A stretch of DNA of 64,000 nt, from the NCBI RefSeq assembly GCF_900108335.1, contig NZ_FNVT01000004.1, forward strand, positions 372,001 to 436,000, given 5' to 3'. Below the pieces are notes generated by a model, which was not told the origin of the DNA, made no database searches, and saw only the letters and a list, made by a program, of their open reading frames with translations. Both the position numbers and the translations under genes were made by a program. The DNA is from Nonomuraea solani. Its GTDB lineage: Bacteria; Actinomycetota; Actinomycetes; Streptosporangiales; Streptosporangiaceae. Each line of letters begins with the position of its first letter. Position 1 is the first letter of the stretch. Positions 32,794 to 40,617 of the stretch are shown one piece after another.

Positions 32794-33975
32794 TCAGATC
32801 GGTTGTGCGCGCAGGAATCTGCCGAAATGCGGCACCGTGAACGCGATCAGGCCACGTTCGGCGCTGTAGATGAGCCCTTTCTTGATGAGACTGTCGCGGG
32901 CGGGAGAGAGGCTGGACGGCTTTCGCCCGAGGGCGTCGGCCACCTCGGCGGTCGCGACCGGCTCGTCGCCGATCTGCGCCATGGCGTGCATGTAGTCGCG
33001 CTCGGCCGGGGTGGCCCGCTCGTAGCGGCTGCCGAAGAACCCGACCGCGAGCTCTTCCTCGGCCTCCGGCGCGGAGACCTTGACGTCTTCGATGGTGATC
33101 GGGCTGCGCGGCGCGAGATCCCAGGCGACCTTGCCGTAGGCCTGCACGAAGTAGGGGTAGCCGTCGGCCGCCTCGTAGAGGGCGTCGAGCGCCTCCTGGG
33201 TGAACTCCACCTCTTCCTCGCGCGCCGGCAGGATCAGCGCGAGATCGGCCGCGTCGCGGTCGAGCTTGTCGATGCGCGCGTAGCGGAAGAGCCGTTCGGA
33301 ATAGCTCTTGCTGGCCGACAGCACGCTGGGCAGGTGGGGCAGCCCGGCGCCCACCACGATCAGCGGCCCGCCCGACTGCGACAGCTCGTGGCAGGCGGCG
33401 CACAGCGCGGAGACGTCGGCGGCCTGCACGTCCTGCATCTCGTCGATGAACAGCGCGATGCCCACGCCCAGGTCGGTGGCCACGCTCGCGGCGTCGACGA
33501 ACAGCTCGGTGAGGTCGATCTCCAGGTCGCCCGAGTCGGCGCGCCCGCGGCTGGCCGGCACCTCGATCCCGGGCGACCAGTGCGAGGTGCCCTTGGCCGC
33601 GGCCGGATCGCGCATGGCGAACGCCTTGAGCACCCCGAGGAACTCCTCGATGCGCTCGGGCGCGCGGTGGCGCGGGGCCAGCTCGCGGATGGCCATGTGC
33701 AGCGCGGCCGCCACGGGCCGCCTGATCGACTGGTCGGGCCGGGCCTCGATCTTGCCCGTGCCCCACAGCCGCTGCATGGCCATGGATTTGAACGTGTTGA
33801 GCAGGACGGTCTTGCCGACGCCGCGCAGCCCGGTGACGACCATGCTGCGCTCGGGACGGCCACGGGCCACCCGCTCCAGCACGACCTCGAACTGCCGCAG
33901 CTCACGATCGCGCCCGGCCAGCTCCGGCGGACGCTGCCCGGCGCCGGGGGCATAGGGATTGCGCACAGGGTCCAC
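32794..33975 (-). CDS. AAA ATPase (ORC/Cdc6-like, AAA_16)
   Basis: A 393-residue ATPase, GTG at 33975 giving (M)DPVRNPYAPGAGQRPPELAGRDRELRQF. Walker A is TGLRGVGKTVLL, Walker B is ALFIDEMQD, sensor-1 region is LIVVGAGLPHLP, and the lid is followed by a winged-helix C-terminus (ERDYMHAMAQIGDEPVATAEVADALGRKPSSLSPARDSLIKKGLIY). The fold resembles archaeal Orc1/Cdc6-type and MNS ATPases. It has no cotranscribed partner. In actinomycetes such proteins are widespread but uncharacterised; a DNA-binding or signalling role is plausible. Confidence 0.88.
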   Translation of the reverse strand: MDPVRNPYAPGAGQRPPELAGRDRELRQFEVVLERVARGRPERSMVVTGLRGVGKTVLLNTFKSMAMQRLWGTGKIEARPDQSIRRPVAAALHMAIRELAPRHRAPERIEEFLGVLKAFAMRDPAAAKGTSHWSPGIEVPASRGRADSGDLEIDLTELFVDAASVATDLGVGIALFIDEMQDVQAADVSALCAACHELSQSGGPLIVVGAGLPHLPSVLSASKSYSERLFRYARIDKLDRDAADLALILPAREEEVEFTQEALDALYEAADGYPYFVQAYGKVAWDLAPRSPITIEDVKVSAPEAEEELAVGFFGSRYERATPAERDYMHAMAQIGDEPVATAEVADALGRKPSSLSPARDSLIKKGLIYSAERGLIAFTVPHFGRFLRAQPI

Positions 33976-34239
33976 GCTCTCGGACTCTATTGCCGGATAT
34001 AGCGGCCGTCGTAGATTTGGGAAGAAAGTGCTACGGCGTGTCCGAGCAGGGGCGGTCGCCAGCATCGTCACCGGACACACCCCCTCTCACCAGGCCGAAC
34101 CCTTGTTCGATTCCGACACCCACGACTGTAGCGCGGACTCGAACACCCATGCGATGGTTTCGAGTAAAGATCTTCGCAACAGCTGGAGCCCCACCGCGAA
34201 CTTGGCAGCCGTCCCGCGCGCGCAATAGCGTTCGGGACC

Positions 34240-34698
34240 ATGCGGACCTTCGCGAATGTTCAGGAGCTCAAGGCGGCCGTCGGCGAGACGTTCGGCCCGA
34301 CCGAGTGGCGCACGGTCACTCAGGACCAGGTCAATCTCTTCGCCGACGCCACCGACGACCATCAGTGGATCCACGTCGACGTGGAGCGGGCCAAGGACGG
34401 GCCGTTCGGCGGCACGATCGCGCACGGCTACCTGACGCTGTCGCTACTGCCGTCGTTCATGTTCTCGCTGATCTCGGTGGAGGGCATCGCGATGGGCGTC
34501 AACTTCGGGCTCAACAAGGTCCGCTTCCCGAGGCCGGTGCCGGTCGGCGCGCGGATCAGGGCCGTGGGCGAGCTCACCGACGTCAAGGGCACCCCCGCCG
34601 GCCACCTGTCCAACCTCAAGGTGACGATCGAGATCGAGGGCGAGCGGCGGCCGGCCTGCGTCGCCGAGACGCTCAGCCTCTACGTCCCCGCCGAATAA
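34240..34698 (+). CDS. MaoC-family hot-dog dehydratase
   Basis: A 152-residue single hot-dog protein. The hydratase-2 motif is FADATDDHQWIHVDVERAKDGPFGGTIAHGYLTLSL, with the catalytic Asp and His in the D-(x4)-H arrangement, then FGLNKVRFPRPVPVGARIRAVGEL. Such enzymes hydrate trans-2-enoyl-CoA to (R)-3-hydroxyacyl-CoA or act on related thioesters in fatty-acid or PHA metabolism. It is a single gene. Confidence 0.92.
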   Translation: MRTFANVQELKAAVGETFGPTEWRTVTQDQVNLFADATDDHQWIHVDVERAKDGPFGGTIAHGYLTLSLLPSFMFSLISVEGIAMGVNFGLNKVRFPRPVPVGARIRAVGELTDVKGTPAGHLSNLKVTIEIEGERRPACVAETLSLYVPAE

Positions 34699-34732
34699 AT
34701 CCCGCTTCGCGTGCAACAGTAGCCATCGCTCA

Positions 34733-35224
34733 GTGATCCCTGGGTTCGTGGAGGATTTCGACGAGCTCGTCCGAACCCGGGGCGACGCGCTTCTCCGGTA
34801 CGGCTACGTCCTGGCGGGCAACGCGGAAGACGCGGCCGACCTCGTACAGGAGGCGCTGGCCCGCCTGGGTGACGCCTGGCCGCGCGTGCGCAAGAAACAC
34901 GACCCCGAGGGTTACGTGCGCACGACCATGGCCAGGCTGCACATCAGGTCGTGGCGCCGGCGACGCAGGGAAGACCTGGTCGCCGAGGTTCCCGAGCGCG
35001 GCGAATCCGACCGGTACGGCGACGCCGACCTGTGGGCCGAACTCCAGCAGCTCCCCCGCAAGCAGCGGGCCGTCCTCGTGCTGCGCTACTACGAAGACCT
35101 GCCCGACCAGGACATCGCCGACATTCTCGGCATCTCCCGGGGGACCGTGCGCAGTCAGGCGGCCCGTGCCTTGGACAAGCTCCGGATCAAGCGAGCGGCA
35201 CCTGTGCTGCGGGAGGCACGATGA
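34733..35224 (+). CDS. SigE-family RNA polymerase sigma factor
   Basis: A 163-residue sigma factor starting with GTG at 34733. Region 2: FDELVRTRGDALLRYGYVLAGNAEDAADLVQEALARLGDAWPRVRKKHDPEGYVRTTMARLHIRSWRRRRRED. Region 4: LPRKQRAVLVLRYYEDLPDQDIADILGISRGTVRSQAARALDKL. Its stop overlaps the ATG of the next gene by four bases, coupling it to a membrane-anchored protein with a large extracytoplasmic domain. Confidence 0.92.
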   Translation: MIPGFVEDFDELVRTRGDALLRYGYVLAGNAEDAADLVQEALARLGDAWPRVRKKHDPEGYVRTTMARLHIRSWRRRRREDLVAEVPERGESDRYGDADLWAELQQLPRKQRAVLVLRYYEDLPDQDIADILGISRGTVRSQAARALDKLRIKRAAPVLREAR

Positions 35225-36315
35225 GAAGCGAAGAAGACCTGCTCAGGACCATGCGGGCGGCCTCGGAGCAGGCCGGGCACCCGGATCTCGCGCGGGGGGT
35301 GGCGGGGCGGCGGCGCGCCCGGCGTATCAGGCGGCGGGCGGGGATGGCGCTCGCGGCCGCGGCGGTGGTGGTCGCGGGCGGCATGACGGTGACCCTGCCG
35401 GACGAAGAGCCGGTCGTCGCGGCCTCCCCGCAGATCAGACCCGTCGCCGACGTGTGGCCGCGGGCCGTCGTCAAGGTCTGGGGCCGGGACCTGCACCCGG
35501 TGACCGCCCTGAGCGCGACCGAGGTGCTGCTGATCACGGGCAAGCGGCGCCTTGAGGTGTACGACTCCGCGACGGGCCGAACGCGCGCACTCGGCGACCT
35601 TCCGTACCCGAAGAAGGACTACCACCCGCAGCGCCTCGACGTGGGCGCCAAGTACATCGCCTGGTTCGGCCAGACGTCCCGCGAGGATTGGGCCGATTTC
35701 TGGATCATGCCCCGCGAAGGCGGCAAGGCCGAGCGCGTGGGCGAGGTCGCCGCCGACGTCGAGCAGATCGGCCTCACGGACGACGCGATCGTCTGGTCGG
35801 TCATGGGCGGCGGCGTCTACCGGATGCCGCTGACCGGCGGCACACCCGAGCGGCTGCCCGGCACCGACGGCCTCCACCTCACCACCTGGCCCTGGGCGCA
35901 GCGGCACGACGGCCCGGGCACGAACGCGACCAGGATCGTCAACCTCGAAACCGGCCGCGCCACGGACGTGGCGGTGCCCGCCGGAGCCGAGATGCTGCAG
36001 TGTCACGTGCAGTGGTGCACCGGCCTGCTGGGCAGCCACGTGTTCGCCCAGCGGGCGGACGGCTCAGAACGCAGGCAACTGCCCGGCCCGCTGCTGCAGG
36101 ACGGCTTCTGGTGGCTCCTCGGCGACCGGTACGCGCGGTTCCGCGTCAACGCTCCCGGTCAGAACGTCGTTCTGTACGACCTGTCCACCGGAACGATGGC
36201 CGAACTCGGCGACGCGGTGTCGAGCATGGTCACCACCGCTCCGCCCTCGACGGTCTACTGGAAGGAGGGCGACGAGTACACGATCGTCAACCTGATGGCC
36301 GTCACCACCAGATGA
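35221..36315 (+). CDS. Membrane-anchored beta-propeller-like sigma-factor partner
   Basis: A 364-residue protein. Residues 1-40 are a basic cytoplasmic head (EEDLLRTMRAASEQAGHPDLARGVAGRRRARRIRRR), then one helix (AGMALAAAAVVVAGGMTV), then about 300 extracytoplasmic residues in TolB/WD40-like blades (SATEVLLITGKRRLEVYDSATGRTRALGDLPY, KYIAWFGQTS, DAIVWSVMGGGVYRMPLTGGTPERLPG, DRYARFRVNAPGQNVVLYDLSTGTMAELG). It is coupled to the upstream sigma factor and is the likely membrane regulator, although it lacks a zinc-binding anti-sigma domain. It overlaps the convergent small membrane gene by 14 bp. Confidence 0.82.
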   Translation: MRSEEDLLRTMRAASEQAGHPDLARGVAGRRRARRIRRRAGMALAAAAVVVAGGMTVTLPDEEPVVAASPQIRPVADVWPRAVVKVWGRDLHPVTALSATEVLLITGKRRLEVYDSATGRTRALGDLPYPKKDYHPQRLDVGAKYIAWFGQTSREDWADFWIMPREGGKAERVGEVAADVEQIGLTDDAIVWSVMGGGVYRMPLTGGTPERLPGTDGLHLTTWPWAQRHDGPGTNATRIVNLETGRATDVAVPAGAEMLQCHVQWCTGLLGSHVFAQRADGSERRQLPGPLLQDGFWWLLGDRYARFRVNAPGQNVVLYDLSTGTMAELGDAVSSMVTTAPPSTVYWKEGDEYTIVNLMAVTTR

Positions 36316-36556
36316 TCGCCGCGAGCGCCGCCAGGCCGATGAGCCCGAGGTAGGCCAGCACGAGCCGGGTGTCCCTGAGCAGGCACTTGCTCCGGGTCAG
36401 CCCGGCTCGCCGCGCCTTCCAGTAACCGGCGAACCCCAGCGCCGCGAATCCCAGCACCGCCCACGGGCCGAGCAGCCAGGCGAGCAGCGCGACGGTCGCG
36501 TACACGCACAACTTCAGCGGATCGTACGGCTCCTTCACCTGACCACCACCTTTCAT
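36302..36556 (-). CDS. Small membrane protein, last gene of the Lgt-like/radical SAM operon
   Basis: An 84-residue protein with two or three helices (LCVYATVALLAWLLGPWAVLGFAALGFAGYW; RLVLAYLGLIGLAALAAIIWW) separated by a basic loop KARRAGLTRSKCLLRDTR. I use ATG 36556, which overlaps the radical SAM stop (ATGA); GTG 36538, with AGGTGG upstream, is an alternative. Its coupling to the radical SAM gene suggests a membrane accessory. Family unknown. Confidence 0.75.
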   Translation of the reverse strand: MKGGGQVKEPYDPLKLCVYATVALLAWLLGPWAVLGFAALGFAGYWKARRAGLTRSKCLLRDTRLVLAYLGLIGLAALAAIIWW

Positions 36557-38070
36557 CTGGCCACCACCGACAGTCGTTGTCTCGACAACTGCGGCCACGC
36601 CTGCACGGCACAGAACGGCGCGCACTGGTCCTGCTCGGCGCGCGTCCCGACGTGCACGCAGCACTGCGTGAGCCGCTCCTCGATCATGGTCGAGATGTCC
36701 ATGAACGGCTTGATCGTGAGGCGCTTCACCCGCTCCCCCAGCATCCGGCGCAGCTTCCTGCGCCGGCCAGGCAGCGCCGACGAGGCGAGGGTGAGCAGGG
36801 TGGAGATGCCGAGATCGCAGTTCTCGCAGATGTCGCGCCAGAGGTCGCCGATCTGCGGATGCGACAGCGACGACTGCTCGGACAGCAGCCCGAGCAGGGA
36901 CTCCTGTACGGCCTGACGCAGCTCGCGCGGGATCTCCGAGTCGGCGATGCGGTTGGCGACCAGGCCCAGGTTCTCCTTCAGCCGGTCGTGGCCGATCAGC
37001 CGCGTGAGCGAGCGCCACTGCCCCGCGTCGTCGCGGATGAGGTAGCCGACCGAGCAGCAGTGGGGGTGCGAGCAGGGCAGGGCGGTCAGGTCGCGCCAGG
37101 TCACCAGGTCGCCGGTCTGCGGGCCGAGGCGCTTGAGCACGCCGGTGTGGGTGAGCCGGTCGGCCGGGTCGATGGTGCCCGACCTGCCCGAGCCGAACTG
37201 GGGCTGCAGGGACACGCCGCCGATGTACGGGGTGTCGAGGGCGAGGCGTACGACGTCGCCGATCTCCCCGTCGTTCACGCCCAGGGCGGCCGTCATGACG
37301 AGGGTGGTGAAGATCTCGCGTTCGGACAGCCGCCGTACGGCCTGCGCCTTCGTCCGGGTGAGGTCGCCGCCCCGGTGGTGGCGGGAGGCGGCGGCCGAGC
37401 TGCCGTCGTACTGGAGGTAGACCTCGACGCGCTCCCTGTGCTCGGTGAGGAGGTCGAGGAGGGCGTCGTCCCTGGCGATGAGGACGCCGTTGGTGTTGAT
37501 CAGGATGCGGGTGATCGGGCGGTCGGAGAGTTCGGCGAGGAGGGTTTTGAGCTCGGGGTGGAGGGTGGGCTCGCCGCCGCTCAGCATGAGGACGTCGAGT
37601 TTGCCGTTCTCGCGTTGGAGGCGCTGGTCGACGTTGGCCAGGATGTCGGGGATGGGGACGATGCCCGTGAGGTCGGGGGAGCTGTCGGCGAAGCAGGTGG
37701 GGCATCGCAGGTTGCAGGCTTCGGCGATGTCTTCGAGGAGAATGCAGGTGTGCTGGGTCTGCGTCTCGGGGAGACCGCGGAGGTAGGCGGCCGGGATGGG
37801 ATCGAAGTTGCCCGAAATATCCGGCATATGGACTTTTGTTGGGGCGGTCCATTCTTCGAGATATTTGAGGATTTCTGGGTCTTCGTCGTACAACGTGGTG
37901 ATTCGACCGTGTTCGCGGCAGCCGCGCTCCAGCCAGACCTTGCCGTCGCGTTCGGCCAGATAGCCGCTCAGGCGCTCGACCTCGTGGAGGTCGCGGCCGT
38001 GGCACCTGGGGCAGAACGCGTTGACGTATCTGAGGATGCGGTCGCCCCGCAGACCCATCCCTGCACTCAT
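36553..38070 (-). CDS. Radical SAM enzyme of the tetraether-lipid synthase (Tes/MJ0619)-like group
   Basis: A 505-residue enzyme; ATG 38070 overlaps the Lgt-like stop and has GGAAGG upstream. The N-terminal domain FCPRCHGRDL...KVWLERGCREHG is a rubredoxin-like metal site (Cys-x2-Cys...Cys-x-EHG). The radical SAM barrel has CNLRCPTCF (CxxxCxxC, about residue 118) and LMLSGGEPTLHPE. C-terminal Cys clusters (CSHPHCCSVGYL, CENCDLG, CCVHVG...CAPFC) suggest auxiliary iron-sulfur sites. This architecture is that of MJ0619/Tes proteins, which join lipid tails in archaea. Placement beside an Lgt-like gene makes a lipid substrate plausible, but the product is unknown. Confidence 0.85.
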   Translation of the reverse strand: MSAGMGLRGDRILRYVNAFCPRCHGRDLHEVERLSGYLAERDGKVWLERGCREHGRITTLYDEDPEILKYLEEWTAPTKVHMPDISGNFDPIPAAYLRGLPETQTQHTCILLEDIAEACNLRCPTCFADSSPDLTGIVPIPDILANVDQRLQRENGKLDVLMLSGGEPTLHPELKTLLAELSDRPITRILINTNGVLIARDDALLDLLTEHRERVEVYLQYDGSSAAASRHHRGGDLTRTKAQAVRRLSEREIFTTLVMTAALGVNDGEIGDVVRLALDTPYIGGVSLQPQFGSGRSGTIDPADRLTHTGVLKRLGPQTGDLVTWRDLTALPCSHPHCCSVGYLIRDDAGQWRSLTRLIGHDRLKENLGLVANRIADSEIPRELRQAVQESLLGLLSEQSSLSHPQIGDLWRDICENCDLGISTLLTLASSALPGRRRKLRRMLGERVKRLTIKPFMDISTMIEERLTQCCVHVGTRAEQDQCAPFCAVQAWPQLSRQRLSVVAR

Positions 38071-38798
38071 GTCATGACCTTCCGCTCGAAAAGGGCATCG
38101 TAGTAGCCGCGTCGCCAGCCGTACCCGAGCCTGATGGCCAGCAGGAGCACGCCCGGGATCAGGAACCACTGGGGTCTGGTCAGCTCGAGCCAGACCGTTT
38201 CGTTGGCCCTGGTGAACTCGACGAGGAAGCGGAAGGCGGCGTACGCGGCGAGGTAGAGCGTGAAGAGCTCGCCCGGCCTGGTCAGCCGCTTGCGGGCCCA
38301 GAGGAGTGCGGCGAAGGCGGCGAGCTGGAAGATGATCTCGTAGATGAACGACGGATGCATGGCCTGGCCCGTGAGGCAGCCGGGGCATTCGGGGATCGTC
38401 GGCGGGGCGTGCACGCCCCACGGCAGGTCGGTGGGCCGGCCCGGGGCCTCTGTCAGGTGGCAGCCGATCCTTCCCACCGCCATGCCGAGTGCCACGGCCG
38501 GGGCGAACAGGTCGCCGGTGCGTTCCTTGTAGCCGATGATCCGCTTGGCCAGGAGCACGCCGACGTACGCGCCGGTGAGGCCGCCGAGGATGCTGCGGGA
38601 GCCGTACAGCCAGAGGTCGCGCATGTCGAGCGTCTCCAGCCAGCCTGCCAGCCGCATCCCGATCGCGCCTCCGACCAGGGCGCCGGCGACCGCGATCAGG
38701 GACTGCTCGTTGAGGGCTCCCCGGCTTCTGGCCTCCCGTACGAAGACGACGGCGGCCACCAGGACGCCCAGGCCGACGAATATCTCGTGGTAGGGCAT
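38067..38798 (-). CDS. Lgt-like prolipoprotein diacylglyceryl transferase family protein
   Basis: A 243-residue protein with about seven helices. The Lgt signature appears as GMAVGRIGCHLTEAPGRPTDLPWGV (canonical GRxGNFxNxE, here with Cys-His replacing Asn-Phe), followed by HPSFIYE and a late Arg in FLVEFTRANE. A second oddity is the inserted CPGC motif (TIPECPGCLTG). It is shorter than housekeeping Lgt and is coupled by ATGA to the radical SAM gene and by a 1-bp gap to a Pro-rich membrane gene. It may transfer diacylglycerol to an unusual acceptor or act in lipid remodelling; it is probably not the main Lgt. Confidence 0.85.
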   Translation of the reverse strand: MPYHEIFVGLGVLVAAVVFVREARSRGALNEQSLIAVAGALVGGAIGMRLAGWLETLDMRDLWLYGSRSILGGLTGAYVGVLLAKRIIGYKERTGDLFAPAVALGMAVGRIGCHLTEAPGRPTDLPWGVHAPPTIPECPGCLTGQAMHPSFIYEIIFQLAAFAALLWARKRLTRPGELFTLYLAAYAAFRFLVEFTRANETVWLELTRPQWFLIPGVLLLAIRLGYGWRRGYYDALFERKVMT

Positions 38799-38799
38799 G

Positions 38800-39402
38800 T
38801 CAGCCGTACAGGGCCGGGTTGAGACCGGTGCAGAGTCCGGCGGACAGAATCGACCACAGCGCCCAGCCCATCATGAGGCCCAGCCCGAGCCCTCTGGCCC
38901 ACGGCTGTTTGACGAAGAGCAGGCCGATGCCGGCGCCCAGGCCGATGAGGGCGAGGAGCGCGGTGCCGACGATGACGAACGGGGTGGTGTTGCCGGTCTG
39001 GCCCGTGGCGGCGACGAAGGTGAAGAAGCCGATCACGGTGTTGAGCACGCTGTAGAGGGCGATGCCGGCGAAGAGCAGGCCCACGAAGACGCCTGTGGAG
39101 TTGCCCGATGAGGGCCGCGGCGGCGGCGCGAACGCCGGCGGCCCGTACCCAGGTGGCGGCGGCCCGTACGACGGAGGCCCATACGTCGGGGGCCCGTGCG
39201 GCGGGGATCCGTACGACGGCGGCATCCCCGATGGGGACGGCCCTGATGACTGACCCGGCCCTGGTTGCGAGGACGGCCCTGGTTGCGAGGACGGCCCTGG
39301 GTGCTGGCCCGGCCCTGATTGCGGCGGCGGCAGAAACTCCGGCCTCCCGGCCTGTCCGGGCTCCTCAGACCCCCCGGCCGGCGGCGGCGGTGGCGTGCTC
39401 AT
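38800..39402 (-). CDS. Pro-rich four-TM protein heading the Lgt-like operon
   Basis: A 200-residue protein. The first ~100 residues are Pro/Gly/Ser/Tyr-rich and disordered (repeats of SQPGP and YGPP), and the last ~95 hold four membrane segments (VFVGLLFAGIALYSVLNTVIGFF, FVIVGTALLALIGLGAGIGLLF, GLGLGLMMGWALWSILSAG) ending CTGLNPALYG. The stop lies 1 bp from the Lgt-like start, so it is part of the same transcript. The membrane part is paralogous to the product of 39536-39850. Confidence 0.82.
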   Translation of the reverse strand: MSTPPPPPAGGSEEPGQAGRPEFLPPPQSGPGQHPGPSSQPGPSSQPGPGQSSGPSPSGMPPSYGSPPHGPPTYGPPSYGPPPPGYGPPAFAPPPRPSSGNSTGVFVGLLFAGIALYSVLNTVIGFFTFVAATGQTGNTTPFVIVGTALLALIGLGAGIGLLFVKQPWARGLGLGLMMGWALWSILSAGLCTGLNPALYG

Positions 39403-39535
39403 CGACTCGATCTACTCCCTGATCACCTTGATAGCCCCTGATAGCCCTGATCGCCATCGTCGCCAAACTAGGCCCAAGCAGTTGATATCCAATCAATACC
39501 GCCACCCGCATTCGGCGTCGCCGCCCACACTCCGC

Positions 39536-39850
39536 CTACGTGTACATCGCCGGATTGAGCCCGGTGCAGTAGCCCGCCGAGACGATCGACGCGAGCCCCC
39601 ACCCGATCATCAGCCCCAGCCCCACCCCCATGGACCATGGCTTCCGCAGCCCCGCGAGCACCAGCCCGGCCCCGATGCCCGCGACCGCCAGCACCCCGGC
39701 CGCCACCCCGATCGCCGCCGAGGACTCCATGCTCAGCGCGATGAACCCGACGATCACGTTGAAGGTGAAATATCCAAAGATGCCGACGAACGCCATCGCG
39801 ACGACCACCCCGGTCTGACGAGGCGGTTCAGGAGAGGATGGACTGCTCAC
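39536..39850 (-). CDS. Small four-TM protein, paralogue of the operon's first gene
   Basis: A 104-residue membrane protein: GVVVAMAFVGIFGYFTFNVIVGFIAL, AAGVLAVAGIGAGLVLAGL, GVGLGLMIGWGLASIVSAG and the end CTGLNPAMYT. It aligns with the membrane half of 38800-39402, sharing the CTGLNPA(L/M)Y terminus, but lacks the long Pro-rich head. The 133-bp gap before that gene suggests a separate or read-through transcript. Function unknown. Confidence 0.8.
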   Translation of the reverse strand: MSSPSSPEPPRQTGVVVAMAFVGIFGYFTFNVIVGFIALSMESSAAIGVAAGVLAVAGIGAGLVLAGLRKPWSMGVGLGLMIGWGLASIVSAGYCTGLNPAMYT

Positions 39851-39868
39851 GGCGCAAACACTACGGCC

Positions 39869-40513
39869 CTATGCCCCCTCCGAGTAGTGATCGGCGTAGT
39901 AAATCGCCGCCTGCACCCGGCTCTTCAACCCCAGTTTGTTCAGCACCCGGCTCACGTGCGTCTTCGTCGTGGCCTCCGCCATGTCGAGCTCCCTGGCGAT
40001 GTCGGCATTGGACAGCCCGCGCCCGATACAGGCGAGCACTTCCCGTTCCCGAGGCGTCAGCCCGCCCGAGTCGCCGGCCCCGTCCTTCCTGACCGGCGCC
40101 TGCTCGGCGAAAGCCGCGATCAACCGCCGCGTGACCCCCGGTGAGATGAGCCCATCCCCCCGGGCCACCAGCCGAACGGCCTCGACCAACGCCTCCGCGT
40201 CCGTGTTCTTCAGCAAGAATCCGGCCGCCCCAGCCCGCAACGCCCCGAACACGTACTCGTCAACGTCGAACGTCGTCAGAATCAGCACGTCGCAGACCCC
40301 CGCCAGCTCCCTGGTCGCCGAAATGCCGTCGAGCCTGGGCATCCGCACGTCCATCAGCACCACGTCGGGCCGCAGTTCCCGAGCCATGGCCACGGCCTGC
40401 TCGCCATCCCCGGCCTCACCCACGACCTCGATGTCATCGGCCCCGCCAAGGATCAGCACGATCCCGGCCCGGACCGCCGCGTGATCGTCGGCCACCAGCA
40501 CTTTGACACTCAC
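39869..40513 (-). CDS. NarL/LuxR-type response regulator
   Basis: A 214-residue regulator from GTG 40513. Receiver: VKVLVADDHAAVRAGI, VVLMDVRMPRLDG (phospho-acceptor Asp), ILTTFDVDEYVFGALRAGAAGFLLKNT. HTH: LTPREREVLACIGRGLSNADIARELDMAEATTKTHVSRVLNKLGL. It follows its histidine kinase by 84 bp, a spacer filled by a 23-bp triple repeat. Confidence 0.94.
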   Translation of the reverse strand: MSVKVLVADDHAAVRAGIVLILGGADDIEVVGEAGDGEQAVAMARELRPDVVLMDVRMPRLDGISATRELAGVCDVLILTTFDVDEYVFGALRAGAAGFLLKNTDAEALVEAVRLVARGDGLISPGVTRRLIAAFAEQAPVRKDGAGDSGGLTPREREVLACIGRGLSNADIARELDMAEATTKTHVSRVLNKLGLKSRVQAAIYYADHYSEGA

Positions 40514-40548
40514 CAGCCCACGCCCTCTCCACGACGCAGCATCACCGT

Positions 40549-40617
40549 CGATCACCCCTCACCACCGGATTCGATCACCCCTCGCCACCGAAGCCGATCA
40601 CCCCTCGCCACCGGAGA
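40549..40617. repeat. 23-bp tandem repeat, three copies, spanning a kinase stop codon
   Basis: Three 23-bp units starting CGATCACCCCTC (40549, 40572, 40595) lie between kinase and regulator genes. The unit at 40595 contains the kinase's own last codons and stop (minus strand GGTGGCGAGGGGTGA), so the other two look like duplicates of the gene's end. Confidence 0.9.

Noticed and set aside
5227..40617. Short tandem repeats as CRISPR arrays
   Set aside because: All repeats found are head-to-tail without unique spacers, have two or three units and have no cas genes nearby.
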